Shown piece after piece: positions 24,601 to 33,046 of a DNA stretch of 64,000 nucleotides (position 1 is the first letter of the stretch; each line of letters begins with the position of its first letter). Made by a program: the position numbers and the translations under genes. A model generated the notes under the pieces. That model was not told the DNA's origin and searched no databases. It worked only from the letters and a program-made list of their open reading frames with translations. Location: contig JAUNVQ010000004.1 of the NCBI GenBank assembly GCA_030540715.1, positions 29,670-93,669 of the forward strand, given 5' to 3'. Source of the stretch: Actinomycetaceae bacterium. Its GTDB lineage: Bacteria; Actinomycetota; Actinomycetes; Actinomycetales; Actinomycetaceae.

Positions 24601-26726
24601 TCAATCTGAACCTGACTCCACGGATTTGTCAGTCGGGTTTCAGAAAAAATCCCCAAACGATAAGCATTATCCAATACCTCATTAGCTCGGCGTGCACCAT
24701 CTGCCGCAATCTGCGACAAAACTCTTTTTTGAAGTCTCACCCGCGTGCGTGGTCCTGGCTGAATCGAGGTGAGCTCAGTTAACACTTGAAGCGCATCATA
24801 TGCTGACACTCCCCATGCAGTGTCAGTTGAATGCAGAGCTCGCGAATACCCTGCAAGATAATGACGAAGTTTAATAAGCTCTGCACGTTTTTCGTGAATA
24901 GCATCACGCGGAGGAACACCCTGGGGGGCCGCCGTGCGAATTGCTTGGCGCAACCGATCAGGGATTTCTTCACGCCATGACGGCGGATGCGACACATCAA
25001 CAGCGATATCGGATAAGCCTAGCTCGTCAAGACGTGCCAACAGCTGTGTTGACTTACTTTTATCGGCGGCAACATAGGCCACAGTTTTCCCTTCTAGGGC
25101 GCAGTCAACCAGCATGGCGGCAACTGTGGTAAGAGTTTCACTTCCTGGAGGGGCATCCAATAAAACATGTGCTCCACTTGCAACCGCATCAAGGGCATTG
25201 TGTTGATCAGAGTCCAGATCACCAACACCGTGTTCCTTTTCGGGGTCACGATCAAAGGCAACAGGTTCGGGAAGCTGAGCTTTCACCTCGGAACTATTTT
25301 GGGCAGCGCTATCACCCGCAAGAGCACGTAAAAGTACCTGCGATTGCGGTAGGTCATCACTTTTTTCATCAACCATTGCGCGCAAACGCCGAATATCATC
25401 AATGAGTACTCGTGCTGGATGTATAAACTGTCCAATCGTTAACGACTCGTAAACATCAAAACCAATCAGATGAGCTTCACCAACATGGCGTAGCGGTTCT
25501 AACGGCGCAACAGGGGAAAATCCTCGCGCTGTGTGGCATGTACGTAAAATCTCGTGAATCTCTTGAGCTAAGCCTCTTTTGCGCAGCTCTTCATCAAGTT
25601 CAGGTGCTAAACGAAGGGAACGATCCAAAGTTAGGCACACATCATCGTCTTCATCAATACTCATCACGATATTGCATAGCAATGCTGGGCCAGTCTTTTT
25701 CACTGGAAGTGGCCTGGCTGCCATCAGCTCATCTAAATCACCGTAGGTAGTGCCTGCCGGTTCATTTTTTTCTTCATCGTCGGGTAGCTTAAGACCATCA
25801 CCATCGACACTATTCGTGTTTTCGAAAGGTGTTTGATTCCATGAGGCAGAACCAATAGCAAGATAGACACTTCCCACCCCATGATGCTCTTCCATACGAC
25901 GTGCTGATGCCATCAACTCTTTTGCTCGAGTTTTACAGTGAGCATAAGCACGTGATTCACGGACAAGATTGGAAAGTTTTGTTGGACGTCCAGCGTAAAG
26001 CTGGGCAAGACCTGTCGGATGCGCAGCCGAAAGCTCCACAATATATGCATGGGCATCACTATCAATGCGTTGAGCTAACTCTTTTTCACATTCAAGAAGT
26101 TTCTCAATAAATAACTCATTGCCGTCACGTTGTTCACGCATTTCAACGAGTTTTTCTGCCACACCTTCAGGTGATTTTTCCTCAATACTTTCAGATGAAT
26201 GTTCACCATCTTCTTCCATACGCCCGCGCTGTGATGTCGGTGCGGGGGCCTCACTGTGATCGTCTTCAGGTGTGTCCTGATCAGGTTGGGAAGACATACG
26301 GTCAGTGAATCTCATAAAAAAACGTCGAAGGCTAAACTTTTGGCTCTGCTGAGGCATTGTTGATGTTTCTGCCTCAGGATCATAGTATTCGTCTGTGTCC
26401 TCAGCAGTTTCATCAGTGTCTTCACCGGTGGCTTCAAAAGAGTCCGCGCTATCACGATGAACACTGTCAGTACTGTGTTCTTCACTTAGTTCAGACTGTT
26501 CGTCACTGTGTTCTTGCTCGTCATCAGTATGTTTGGGCACCTTATCGTGAGTATCCAACCCCTCATCGTCACGCGAGGCCAATTTCTTGCATGAGTCCGC
26601 ATCATGTGCCTGGGTATCATTGAATCGATGTGCGCGCTCAGTATCAGCCGCTTCAACAGGCTGCGAGGCCTGGTCGCGTTGTTCAACGTCAGATATTTTC
26701 TGGTGTTCTTCATTATTTAGTGACAT
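21681..26726 (-). CDS. Giant helicase-like protein with lost ATPase motifs
   Basis: About 1681 residues from ATG 26726; a GTG at 26804 would add 26. Acidic disordered flanks enclose an SF1/AAA_11-type core. Near residue 550 the Walker A equivalent is DAPPGSETLT with no Lys, and near 1090 the Walker B equivalent is VVVCDGIENTD without DE, so ATP hydrolysis is unlikely. The motor's C-terminal half (FIVVDAAHCATIRRDAIIIA) is kept. Around 1360-1460 lies a Vsr/DUF559-like nuclease-fold segment (PLAIGHPHIEGELLLAVLTD). It is coupled to the small gene at 21454. The role is probably DNA-related and unknown. Confidence 0.8.
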   Translation of the reverse strand: MSLNNEEHQKISDVEQRDQASQPVEAADTERAHRFNDTQAHDADSCKKLASRDDEGLDTHDKVPKHTDDEQEHSDEQSELSEEHSTDSVHRDSADSFEATGEDTDETAEDTDEYYDPEAETSTMPQQSQKFSLRRFFMRFTDRMSSQPDQDTPEDDHSEAPAPTSQRGRMEEDGEHSSESIEEKSPEGVAEKLVEMREQRDGNELFIEKLLECEKELAQRIDSDAHAYIVELSAAHPTGLAQLYAGRPTKLSNLVRESRAYAHCKTRAKELMASARRMEEHHGVGSVYLAIGSASWNQTPFENTNSVDGDGLKLPDDEEKNEPAGTTYGDLDELMAARPLPVKKTGPALLCNIVMSIDEDDDVCLTLDRSLRLAPELDEELRKRGLAQEIHEILRTCHTARGFSPVAPLEPLRHVGEAHLIGFDVYESLTIGQFIHPARVLIDDIRRLRAMVDEKSDDLPQSQVLLRALAGDSAAQNSSEVKAQLPEPVAFDRDPEKEHGVGDLDSDQHNALDAVASGAHVLLDAPPGSETLTTVAAMLVDCALEGKTVAYVAADKSKSTQLLARLDELGLSDIAVDVSHPPSWREEIPDRLRQAIRTAAPQGVPPRDAIHEKRAELIKLRHYLAGYSRALHSTDTAWGVSAYDALQVLTELTSIQPGPRTRVRLQKRVLSQIAADGARRANEVLDNAYRLGIFSETRLTNPWSQVQIDKPEDVGDIVNTIRDISIQTLPQVRAHINRCVKETGLSQPETLAQWDEQLEMLRGVRSVLDVFVPEAFERSAADMVIATALPQWRKERALHMKASTRRRLIRQAKALVRPARHVDDLHVELVRIQEQRKIWRDFSQGGGYPVLPTGLEQMLDTAKVLSEQLRRVEPYFNDLEGAFQQMPIRDVVSLMDTLAHDESGALKLSDRVEVLRDIRELGLTDLVEYLRIHDIDPKLMSAELDLAWWASALTYMMHEDRFLSALDAHTVRQMSERLRLLDRDQVDSLAPQAAQSLKELKRRVIEDDPQGASYLLHEVGGTSRPNLPTIYRRCALASYIIPVRVMPPVLVPQLVDYGTAIDVVVCDGIENTDIAELIPTIARARQVVVIGDMQRERKGALKDLASLLPHMTIPPKRSRTHELVAAFLAAHGYGEHVMSVPVPRVLSTMDLTVVDGRGAQAPGAACIESSQQEVDTVVDMVLEAARENPDRSLGVIALNSRHAQRIREAIIGATVDAPWADKFFSSRKTEPFIVVDAAHCATIRRDAIIIAVGFAKTPHGRVLHSFGNISGDEGRSILVDALQTARRDIKVVCSFEPDDVDRNFLGDDAGAHMLIDLLESVKNHDASSIIVDPYDRDSEEDNMPDQLLVDLAERLFDLGLTVVPNVGSPMGMKIPLAIGHPHIEGELLLAVLTDNPDYVSEQSLRRRERHWKERLEDYGWNVHMVYSTGVFSDPQREAEIIVEKVLDIVDERVGVVPALHKPLQASVQDSEHATKKNIDTDSVDDSSAEIFVDNTNTSDEVDTDDMSVPQEFQPEGSDNDDTQQDVELQQHLQVQDDVSEVSGEHGEGKYPPVESESVQKQKGRVPTRISDDFINIVGTPTPSHQGTVTQEEPALKIIEEDEATGNDDARTQRPKVAPGLPVAAYTDEQLRAVTAWIDSDGKRRTTRQLVKALYRELELTENTNQVRAVLKHIVSDYKKNK

Positions 26727-26928
26727 CACCCTTTTACTGTAACGAAAAAGAGCATCAAACCTGGTTAGGCACGGCGGGTTATCCCAAAAGTTAGTACTAT
26801 TCACACACCCTTATAACTTTGACACGCCTATTACCGTTACTCACAGATTTCACGGCACTGACCAAGCGCGGCCTTGGCCCTCTACGACTACAATGGGAAG
26901 TTGTCACGTTCATAATTGGAGTACTCAT

Positions 26929-28245
26929 ATGCCTCATACAGATCCGCTTCGCAACACAACGTCCTCTTCAGAAAAAAAGACGACGCACCACACAACACTC
27001 TGTAGTTTCCTAGATGTCCTTAGTACACCTGTGGAAGAAACCTCATGGTTTGTTCCAGGTCGCCTTGAGGTTTTCGGCAAACATACCGATTATGGTGGAG
27101 GGCGTTCGCTACTGGGAGCTGTTGATCGTGGCATCAGCTTTTACGCACGGACAAACGATAGTGACCTTATTCGCCTTCGCTCAACAGCCTTCCCCAACGA
27201 CGAGCTAACCTGGAAGCTATCACAGGACATCACTGCTGGCGCTGCTTCTTGGGCTACCCATGCGGCATCAGCTATTACCAGACTGAACAGAAATTTTCCC
27301 GGACAACTTCGTGGTACCGACATTAGGGTTGATTCAACACTTCCGCTAGCATCGGGAATGTCATCATCATCTGCGATGGTCGTGGGCATTGCACGGTGTC
27401 TTATCGATATTTCAGGAATTGGGGCTTTACCTGACTTTCGCGCAAATATCACATCCTTTGAATCCTTTGCTGGCTACATGTCATGTATGGAAAATGGGTT
27501 AACCTTTGGAACCTTACGTGGTCATGGAGGTGTGGGAACCTTTGGTGGCTCTGAAGACCACACTGCAATGCTATGCTGTAGAGCTGATGCTCTATCGCAG
27601 TATTCATTTGCCCCCGTTGTGCACCATGAAACAGTTACTACCGATCCTTCCATGCAGTTTGTTATTGCCGTGTCAGGCGTATTAGCTGAAAAAACTGGGG
27701 CCGCCCTCCAGGCCTACAATCGTTTATCTCTGACTGTTTCGCAGCTGCTCACTCAATGGAACACACACACTGGTCGAAGCGATACCACCTTGATGCAAGC
27801 CCTTAACAGTACGGAAAAAGCCCTCGCAACGCTTCAAAAAATTGCAGGTGAAGAAGGCTATCCGCGTCAACGTCTGGAACAGTTTGTCAAAGAATCCGAG
27901 CACATTGTTCCAGCGGCTTGCCAGGCATTTGCAACACACGACTACACCGCATTAGGCCATCTTGCTTCATCCTCACAACATCTCAGCCTTGAATATCTGG
28001 GAAACCAGATTCCTCACACTCACGCACTAACCCTCATGGCAAGAGCTGCAGGAGCTGTCGCCTCAAGCGCTTTTGGGGCTGGTTTTGGTGGAGCCGTATG
28101 GGCATTGGTTCCGCGAAGTGATGCCAATGATTTTACTCTCCACTGGCAACGTGCCTATCTGCAAAAATATCCAGAATTAACGAAAAGAGCCAGTTTCTTT
28201 CCCGTTCATCTTTCAGGCAGGGCAACGCGCACAGCCACACCATAG
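26929..28245 (+). CDS. Galactokinase-family GHMP sugar kinase
   Basis: At 438 residues, it has GHMP motifs: sugar-binding PGRLEVFGKHTDYGGG, ATP loop LPLASGMSSSSAMVV and C-terminal GAGFGGAVWALV. In true GalK the first motif is usually GRVNxIGEHTDY, and here E is replaced by K in xFGKHTDY. The expected catalytic Asp may be in GGSEDHTAML. The substrate may thus be galactose or another sugar. ATG 26929 is chosen for GGAG seven bases upstream. No Leloir genes are adjacent. It is divergent from the giant helicase-like gene. Confidence 0.8.
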   Translation: MPHTDPLRNTTSSSEKKTTHHTTLCSFLDVLSTPVEETSWFVPGRLEVFGKHTDYGGGRSLLGAVDRGISFYARTNDSDLIRLRSTAFPNDELTWKLSQDITAGAASWATHAASAITRLNRNFPGQLRGTDIRVDSTLPLASGMSSSSAMVVGIARCLIDISGIGALPDFRANITSFESFAGYMSCMENGLTFGTLRGHGGVGTFGGSEDHTAMLCCRADALSQYSFAPVVHHETVTTDPSMQFVIAVSGVLAEKTGAALQAYNRLSLTVSQLLTQWNTHTGRSDTTLMQALNSTEKALATLQKIAGEEGYPRQRLEQFVKESEHIVPAACQAFATHDYTALGHLASSSQHLSLEYLGNQIPHTHALTLMARAAGAVASSAFGAGFGGAVWALVPRSDANDFTLHWQRAYLQKYPELTKRASFFPVHLSGRATRTATP

Positions 28246-28261
28246 ATGCGCACCACGCGGT

Positions 28262-28308
28262 AAGTTGATCGCTAAAACTAGATGAAGTCTAAGTGATCAA
28301 CTTGTTTG
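28262..28308 (+). terminator. Hairpin after the GHMP kinase gene
   Basis: A perfect 9-bp outer stem (AAGTTGATC and GATCAACTT) with an inner TAGA/TCTA pairing, followed by GTTTG. It is a likely terminator of the kinase gene. Confidence 0.55.
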
Positions 28309-28356
28309 TGTGCCATTCAGTGAAACCTCCCAACACGTGAACAAACCTACTGGGTC

Positions 28357-28376
28357 ACCCGCTAGCGCTAGCGGGT
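28357..28376. repeat. Perfect 20-bp palindrome
   Basis: ACCCGCTAGC followed directly by its complement, with no spacer. It lies between the convergent GHMP kinase and aminotransferase genes. It could be a cruciform or a protein-binding site; no T-run follows. Confidence 0.6.
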
Positions 28377-28513
28377 CAACAGCCTCTCCTCGCACTAGCG
28401 GCACGCATAGTGACATTCCTGTCGCTGCCTCCCCTGGTAACCTCTTATGATACGTCGGTCACTGGCATTGGTCGGCACTAACTAAACTGAGGCAAAGAAT
28501 GACAAGGAGACGT

Positions 28514-29680
28514 TCAAGAAAAAAGCGGCATTACCCGCAGGCGTTTAAATGCCTCATGAATTGTGTGTTCATCAATGGTGGCAGCTAGACGAATATAGCC
28601 TTCACCTGACGCACCAAAAGCACTACCTGGAACCACGGCAACGTGAGCATGCTCGAACACTTCCTTCGCAAACTGTGCCGAGGTTAAACCTGTTTGTCGA
28701 ATATCAACCCACAAGTATATTGCACCGCACGGCGGCATTGACACAAGATTCTTTGTGCGACACACTTCCTGGTAGGCAACAGTAAGCCTGCGCTCAAAAA
28801 CACGGCGAATATCTGGGCAAATCTCGTCATGATACGACAGTGCCGCCAAGGCCGCCCGCTGTGAGACAGAGGGCGGGGTAAAGATAACGCATTCATTAAT
28901 GTCTCGCGCAGCTGCCATAAGTGCGCTGGGCCCCATCATATAGCCAATACGAAAACCTGCCATACAGTAGTTCTTTGAAAAAGAGCGCAAGACAACACAA
29001 CGCTGCTGCATACCAGGCAGAGTAGAAATAGAGGTGAACGCACGCTGAAAATCATAAATGGTGTAAATGTCATCAGCTAACACAAGAAGATCGTGCTGCG
29101 CAGCAATAGTGGCAACCATCTGCAGCGATGCTTCATCCCATACAACACCTGTTGGATTTGATGGAGAGTTGACGATGATGGCACGTGTTCGTGGTGACAC
29201 TGCTTGACTAAGCGCAGACTCCGTTGGTAAAAATCCATCCTCTGCCCTTGTTTGCACAGGTACGGGCACACCACCAGCCATACCAATCTGATCAAGATAG
29301 GGCGTAAAATACGGTTCAAAAATAATGACTTCATCACCGGGATCCAAGATCACCTGGCATATCAGCCACATAGCGTGATTAGCTGAGGTGGTAACCATGC
29401 ACTCATCAGTTGAATAACTCAGGCCGTAGTCTTTACGGGTAAAGTCAACCAAGGCTTGGCGAAGTTCCAACTGCCCAAGCGTTGCCGTATAGTGAGTGTG
29501 ACCAGCTAACATGTCATGGTAGGTGGCTTCAAGAATCCGCGGATCGACACCCAGATCGGGATCACCCAAACTAAAAGTAATAACATCATCAAAAGCCTGA
29601 CCCAGATCACCTGCAGCACTCATCACTTTTTTTCCTTTAGCAGCTGTGCGCCGTGACATATACTTTTGACCGTCGTCCAT
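28514..29680 (-). CDS. Class I/II aminotransferase (PLP-dependent)
   Basis: About 388 residues of the aspartate/aromatic aminotransferase fold. The parts are all visible: SLGDPDLGVD, a HYTATLGQLELRQAL start, NSPSNPTGVVWDE, VLADDIYTIYDF and the PLP-binding Lys in VVLRSFSKNYCMAGFRIGY. Substrate specificity cannot be read from the sequence. ATG 29680 has GGAGG five bases upstream; the longer start would enter the tRNA gene 12 bp upstream. Confidence 0.92.
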   Translation of the reverse strand: MDDGQKYMSRRTAAKGKKVMSAAGDLGQAFDDVITFSLGDPDLGVDPRILEATYHDMLAGHTHYTATLGQLELRQALVDFTRKDYGLSYSTDECMVTTSANHAMWLICQVILDPGDEVIIFEPYFTPYLDQIGMAGGVPVPVQTRAEDGFLPTESALSQAVSPRTRAIIVNSPSNPTGVVWDEASLQMVATIAAQHDLLVLADDIYTIYDFQRAFTSISTLPGMQQRCVVLRSFSKNYCMAGFRIGYMMGPSALMAAARDINECVIFTPPSVSQRAALAALSYHDEICPDIRRVFERRLTVAYQEVCRTKNLVSMPPCGAIYLWVDIRQTGLTSAQFAKEVFEHAHVAVVPGSAFGASGEGYIRLAATIDEHTIHEAFKRLRVMPLFS

Positions 29681-29692
29681 AGCATCCTCCTG

Positions 29693-29765
29693 TGCCCCCG
29701 ACACGATTCGAACGTGCGACACCCACTTTAGGAGAGTGGTGCTCTATCCCCTGAGCTACGAGGGC
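29693..29765 (-). tRNA. tRNA-Arg (anticodon CCT)
   Basis: A 73-base minus-strand cloverleaf. The acceptor arms GCCCTCG and CGGGGGC pair, the anticodon stem CCACT/AGTGG holds loop CTCCTAA, and the T-arm has GTTCGAATC. It reads AGG. It lies just upstream of the aminotransferase and may share its transcript. Confidence 0.95.
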
Positions 29766-29859
29766 CTCAACCTGATGTAGTCTATCATCGCTTTCATGCA
29801 TGGCGAAAATGCGCACGCACACACTGCAAGAATGACATCAGTAAGTAACGTTGACTATA

Positions 29860-30792
29860 TTAGCGTCGTTGCCATTGCGTTGCCGGATCGACATTTTCCT
29901 TTTCAGCCCATGCCGCAGTTGGTACAACCATGACTGGCGATACTGAATGTTCAAGAACAGTTTGCGAAGTGGAGCCTAGTAACAGTCCTGCAAAGCCACC
30001 GCGTCCTCGAGACCCCACCACTACCAGATCTACTGCGGTAGAAAATTCTGACAATAGCCCAGCGGGATTACCATCCAAAGCATGTGTACGTACAGTCACG
30101 TTGTTGTCCTGGGTCAGAGTATCGGCCATTTCACGCAGTTCGGAACGAACATCTTTAAGAATCGCTTCACGATCAACGGCTGCAGGAAGCCATGCAAGCA
30201 CTCCTGCAGAGGCCGCCATCGGCACCGCTTGCACTGCGGTAAGTTCAGCACCCCACAACTGCGCTTCCTTGATTGCTACCTGCAGTGACGTTTGCGATGG
30301 TTTTGAGCCATCAACACCAACAACAATACGTTGAACTGGAGTAAATTCTGCACCCTCTTTATGACGCGGCACAACGACCACTGGGCAAAACGAGTGGGCA
30401 GGGATTGCAGAAGAAACAGCTCCCAATAGGCGATCGGCAAAACCACCACCTCCACGCGTGCCCACCACGATCATTTTTACTTCTTTTGACATTTTAATAA
30501 GGATTCCTGTGGGATCTCCCGGCTCGACAATAGAGCGAACATTAACCCCATAGGTGCGTGCGTGCTCAGCTGCTTCTTCAACAACTGCTATTGCAGAGGA
30601 ACGAATTGCTTCATCATCAATAACCGCCATCCCGCTTTCCATTGACGCGGCAGTATAGGACGGTAACGCGTAGGCACACAATACTTCAATGTCCATACCC
30701 GAGATTTTTGCACGGGCACACGCCCAATCAACCGCCTCTAAACTTTCAGCAGAGCCATCAACACCAACAACGATAGCGTTTCTATCAAACAT
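29860..30792 (-). CDS. Universal stress protein with two tandem Usp domains
   Basis: At 310 residues, there are two UspA domains of about 145 residues. Each begins AIVVGVDGSAES or IVVGVDGSKPS and ends with the ATP-binding loop GTRGGGGFADRLLGAVS or GSRGRGGFAGLLLGSTS. This is the tandem form common in actinobacteria that binds ATP and responds to stress and growth arrest. It is a cytoplasmic, single gene with a bidirectional terminator beyond its upstream side. Confidence 0.95.
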   Translation of the reverse strand: MFDRNAIVVGVDGSAESLEAVDWACARAKISGMDIEVLCAYALPSYTAASMESGMAVIDDEAIRSSAIAVVEEAAEHARTYGVNVRSIVEPGDPTGILIKMSKEVKMIVVGTRGGGGFADRLLGAVSSAIPAHSFCPVVVVPRHKEGAEFTPVQRIVVGVDGSKPSQTSLQVAIKEAQLWGAELTAVQAVPMAASAGVLAWLPAAVDREAILKDVRSELREMADTLTQDNNVTVRTHALDGNPAGLLSEFSTAVDLVVVGSRGRGGFAGLLLGSTSQTVLEHSVSPVMVVPTAAWAEKENVDPATQWQRR

Positions 30793-30950
30793 GTGAATCC
30801 TTCCTTACGAGGTTCTCTTACTATTGTGCCCTATGTTACAGATAAATGGGATCGGAACTGGAAGTAATTCATTATTTTCTTTCACAAGACTCCCGACGGG
30901 GTATTGGAAATAGCGAAGCGCTCCTCCTTTGGGGCTAAAAATTCACACAT

Positions 30951-30992
30951 ATAAAGGATGGCCGACGAAATACCTCGTCGGCCATCCTTTAT
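30951..30992. terminator. Bidirectional terminator
   Basis: A perfect stem of 18 bp (ATAAAGGATGGCCGACGA and complement) with a 6-base loop. It follows the first NlpC gene on the minus strand and ends in an A/T-rich context on both sides. Confidence 0.8.
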
Positions 30993-31024
30993 CGGAAATG
31001 CAGAGCATCACCCGTGTTACACGT

Positions 31025-31732
31025 TTAGAAACGATGATAGGTGGGATTGCCATATACATTGGCAAATGTAACGCCAGTTCCCCAGTTTGCATGGATAATT
31101 TTTCCGTTACCAGCATAGATAGCAACATGACCAGGCCAATGTAACACATCACCCGGTTTTGCTTGCGAAGCGGGAATACGATGTCCCATTGCCCCAATTT
31201 GACCAGAACCATGAGGTAGGTTGACACCAGCAGAATGGCGATAAACGTAACTGACGAATCCCGAACAATCGAAACCTTTGGGGCTTCCGCCACCAAAAAC
31301 ATAAGGAACACCAACATATTGGCTGGCAACATCTAAAATGCCACCTTTAGGATTTTCTGGATAGTTACCGTATTTGTGAGCTGAGGCTTTGCCCGCAACG
31401 TTTGGATTAACCTTGGGCTCGGTAATCTTTACTTCCGCTGGAGCCGATTCTTCTGGAGGGGCCCATTGGGTATCAGTAGCAACTACCGCCTTGTTGGCAG
31501 AAATTGTTTTTGTGGCATTATCAGTTGTTACTGAAACATCAACAGCGGGAATTGTAGCTTGCGTAGGAGCAAGGCTAGCACTTGAAGTTGTGGCAATCAT
31601 AGTCAAAGCTGCACCAGATCCTGCAACTACTGCGGCTTTGCGTCGGGCTGCCTTGGACATAATAATTGAAGTCATCGGAACCGGCTTGCGATGAGCCTTT
31701 CGATGACTACGAGATTTGTACTGAACTCCCAC
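31025..31732 (-). CDS. NlpC/P60 secreted peptidoglycan hydrolase, paralogue 1
   Basis: About 235 residues. After a basic start (HRKAHRKPVPMTSI) comes a signal-like helix (KAAVVAGSGAALTMIATTSS), then a disordered Pro/Ala linker and a C-terminal NlpC/P60 domain. The Cys is in GFDCSGFVSYVYRH, the His in GHVAIYAGNGKIIHA. The enzyme would cut peptide stems (D-Glu-meso-DAP type). A GTG at 31732 with GGAGG five bases before it matches the paralogue's start. The twin gene lies immediately upstream with an equivalent promoter. Confidence 0.92.
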   Translation of the reverse strand: MGVQYKSRSHRKAHRKPVPMTSIIMSKAARRKAAVVAGSGAALTMIATTSSASLAPTQATIPAVDVSVTTDNATKTISANKAVVATDTQWAPPEESAPAEVKITEPKVNPNVAGKASAHKYGNYPENPKGGILDVASQYVGVPYVFGGGSPKGFDCSGFVSYVYRHSAGVNLPHGSGQIGAMGHRIPASQAKPGDVLHWPGHVAIYAGNGKIIHANWGTGVTFANVYGNPTYHRF

Positions 31733-31766
31733 AAGTTCCTCCATCTTTCTTCTACTAACTTGTCCC

Positions 31767-31809
31767 AGTATAAAACTATCATTACCCATTTGTCACGTTT
31801 CGATAACAA
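31767..31809 (-). promoter_or_regulatory. Promoter of NlpC paralogue 1
   Basis: On the minus strand, a -35 GTGACA, an 18-bp gap and a -10 TATACT are found. Immediately upstream of the -35 is the block TTGTTATCGAAAC, also present at the paralogue. The paired elements resemble the direct-repeat sites of MtrA-type response regulators of cell-wall hydrolases in actinobacteria, which is inference. Confidence 0.65.
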
Positions 31810-31923
31810 AAATAAGTGTGATGCCCGCCTCGTATAACTATTCGATAAAGTTTTTACTGTTGAGAGAGGTTCACTACAGTATGCTTTCTCGCGACTTGTC
31901 GACTTCAACAACATATGACAACA

Positions 31924-31951
31924 AAAAACCGACGGCATATAACCGTCGGTT
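31924..31951 (-). terminator. Terminator after NlpC paralogue 2
   Basis: On the minus strand, AACCGACGG and CCGTCGGTT form a perfect 9-bp stem with a 7-base loop, followed by a T-run. It separates the two paralogues. Confidence 0.8.
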
Positions 31952-31968
31952 CGTGTAAGCCTGGCGAC

Positions 31969-32703
31969 TTAGAAACGGATGAACTGATAGTTTCCGTAGA
32001 GGTTTGACCACTTCACACCGGTAGCTGGTGTTGAGGCGTGAATAATTTTTCCATTACCAGCATAAATCGCAACGTGATGGCCCCAGTAAACAACATCACC
32101 TGGCTTTGCCTCAGATGCCGGAATACGATGACCTGCAGCACCCTGAGCCCAGGTCGTACGTGGAAGATTCACACCCGCTGCATGTTTATAAACAAATTGA
32201 ACAAACCCTGAACAGTCAAAACCAGCAGGTGAAGTTCCACCGTGAACATAACGCGCACCAACATACTGCTTTGCAACTTCAACAATACCGCCCTGCGGGT
32301 TAGCTGGGAAGTTACCATAAGAAACCGGCTGTAACTTCGAGGCAGCTGCTTGATGAACATTAGTTGCAGGGGCTGGTGCAGGCGGAGGAGGTGTCTTGAT
32401 GGTGACATCGGCAGCAGGTGCTGTTTCTTCTGGCGCTGCCCACTCGGTATCGCTTGACACGACCGCTTTATTTATAGATGCAGCTTGAGTTGCGGTTTGT
32501 GTTACCGAAGATACATCAACAGTATGCGCCGATGCGCTCTGATCTTTTACTGACGATCCTGCTGTTGCTGCAATCATTGTTAATGCAACACCAGAAGTTG
32601 CTACTGCAGCGGCCTTACGACGTGCAGCAGGTGAAATAACGATTGACGTCATCGGAACCGGCTTGCGATGAGCTTTGCCACGTCGGGTTGTTGTTACTCC
32701 CAC
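31969..32703 (-). CDS. NlpC/P60 secreted peptidoglycan hydrolase, paralogue 2
   Basis: About 244 residues with the same plan as its neighbour: KAHRKPVPMTSIVISPAAR, signal-like helix (AVATSGVALTMIAATAGSS), linker with a poly-Pro/Ala stretch, then the catalytic Cys in GFDCSGFVQFVYKH and His in YWGHHVAIYAGN. A GTG at 32703 with AAGGAGG six bases before it fixes the start. The two genes probably arose by tandem duplication; their linkers have diverged most. Confidence 0.92.
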   Translation of the reverse strand: MGVTTTRRGKAHRKPVPMTSIVISPAARRKAAAVATSGVALTMIAATAGSSVKDQSASAHTVDVSSVTQTATQAASINKAVVSSDTEWAAPEETAPAADVTIKTPPPPAPAPATNVHQAAASKLQPVSYGNFPANPQGGIVEVAKQYVGARYVHGGTSPAGFDCSGFVQFVYKHAAGVNLPRTTWAQGAAGHRIPASEAKPGDVVYWGHHVAIYAGNGKIIHASTPATGVKWSNLYGNYQFIRF

Positions 32704-32754
32704 GATGTCCTCCTTGCGAGTTTTGCACTCACTTTTCCTTCTTAGACTTTTACC

Positions 32755-32796
32755 ACTATAAAGGTTTTCAGCCCCTTTGTCACGTTTTGATAACAA
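32755..32796 (-). promoter_or_regulatory. Promoter of NlpC paralogue 2
   Basis: On the minus strand, GTGACA, a 17-bp gap and TATAGT are found, preceded by the shared block TTGTTATCAAAAC. It matches the paralogue's promoter at the -35 and activator region. Confidence 0.65.
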
Positions 32797-32940
32797 AAAG
32801 AGTGTAATTTCAAACACATATAAATGTTTAATAAAGCGAAAGGCTGCATTGGCTAACCACACACCCAATCTATCCGCCCTATAAGCTCCCCCACTTTAGT
32901 AATATTTAATTTTTATTTTCCTTAAGAGGACTAAAGTCTG

Positions 32941-32998
32941 ATGTAAAGATATTGCAAAGCCCATAATGTCGAGATAAGTACTACCAGGTACTTTACAT
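32941..32998 (+). promoter_or_regulatory. Inverted repeats upstream of adhE
   Basis: ATGTAAAG at 32941-32948 pairs with CTTTACAT at 32991-32998, and inside lies AAGTAC with GTACTT around a 6-base spacer (32976-32993). This is an alternative-hairpin or operator region about 50 bp before adhE. It does not match the Rex consensus. Confidence 0.4.
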
Positions 32999-33046
32999 TA
33001 TTGTTCTTTACAGACGATTTACGATTACACACCAAAGGAGGTCATC

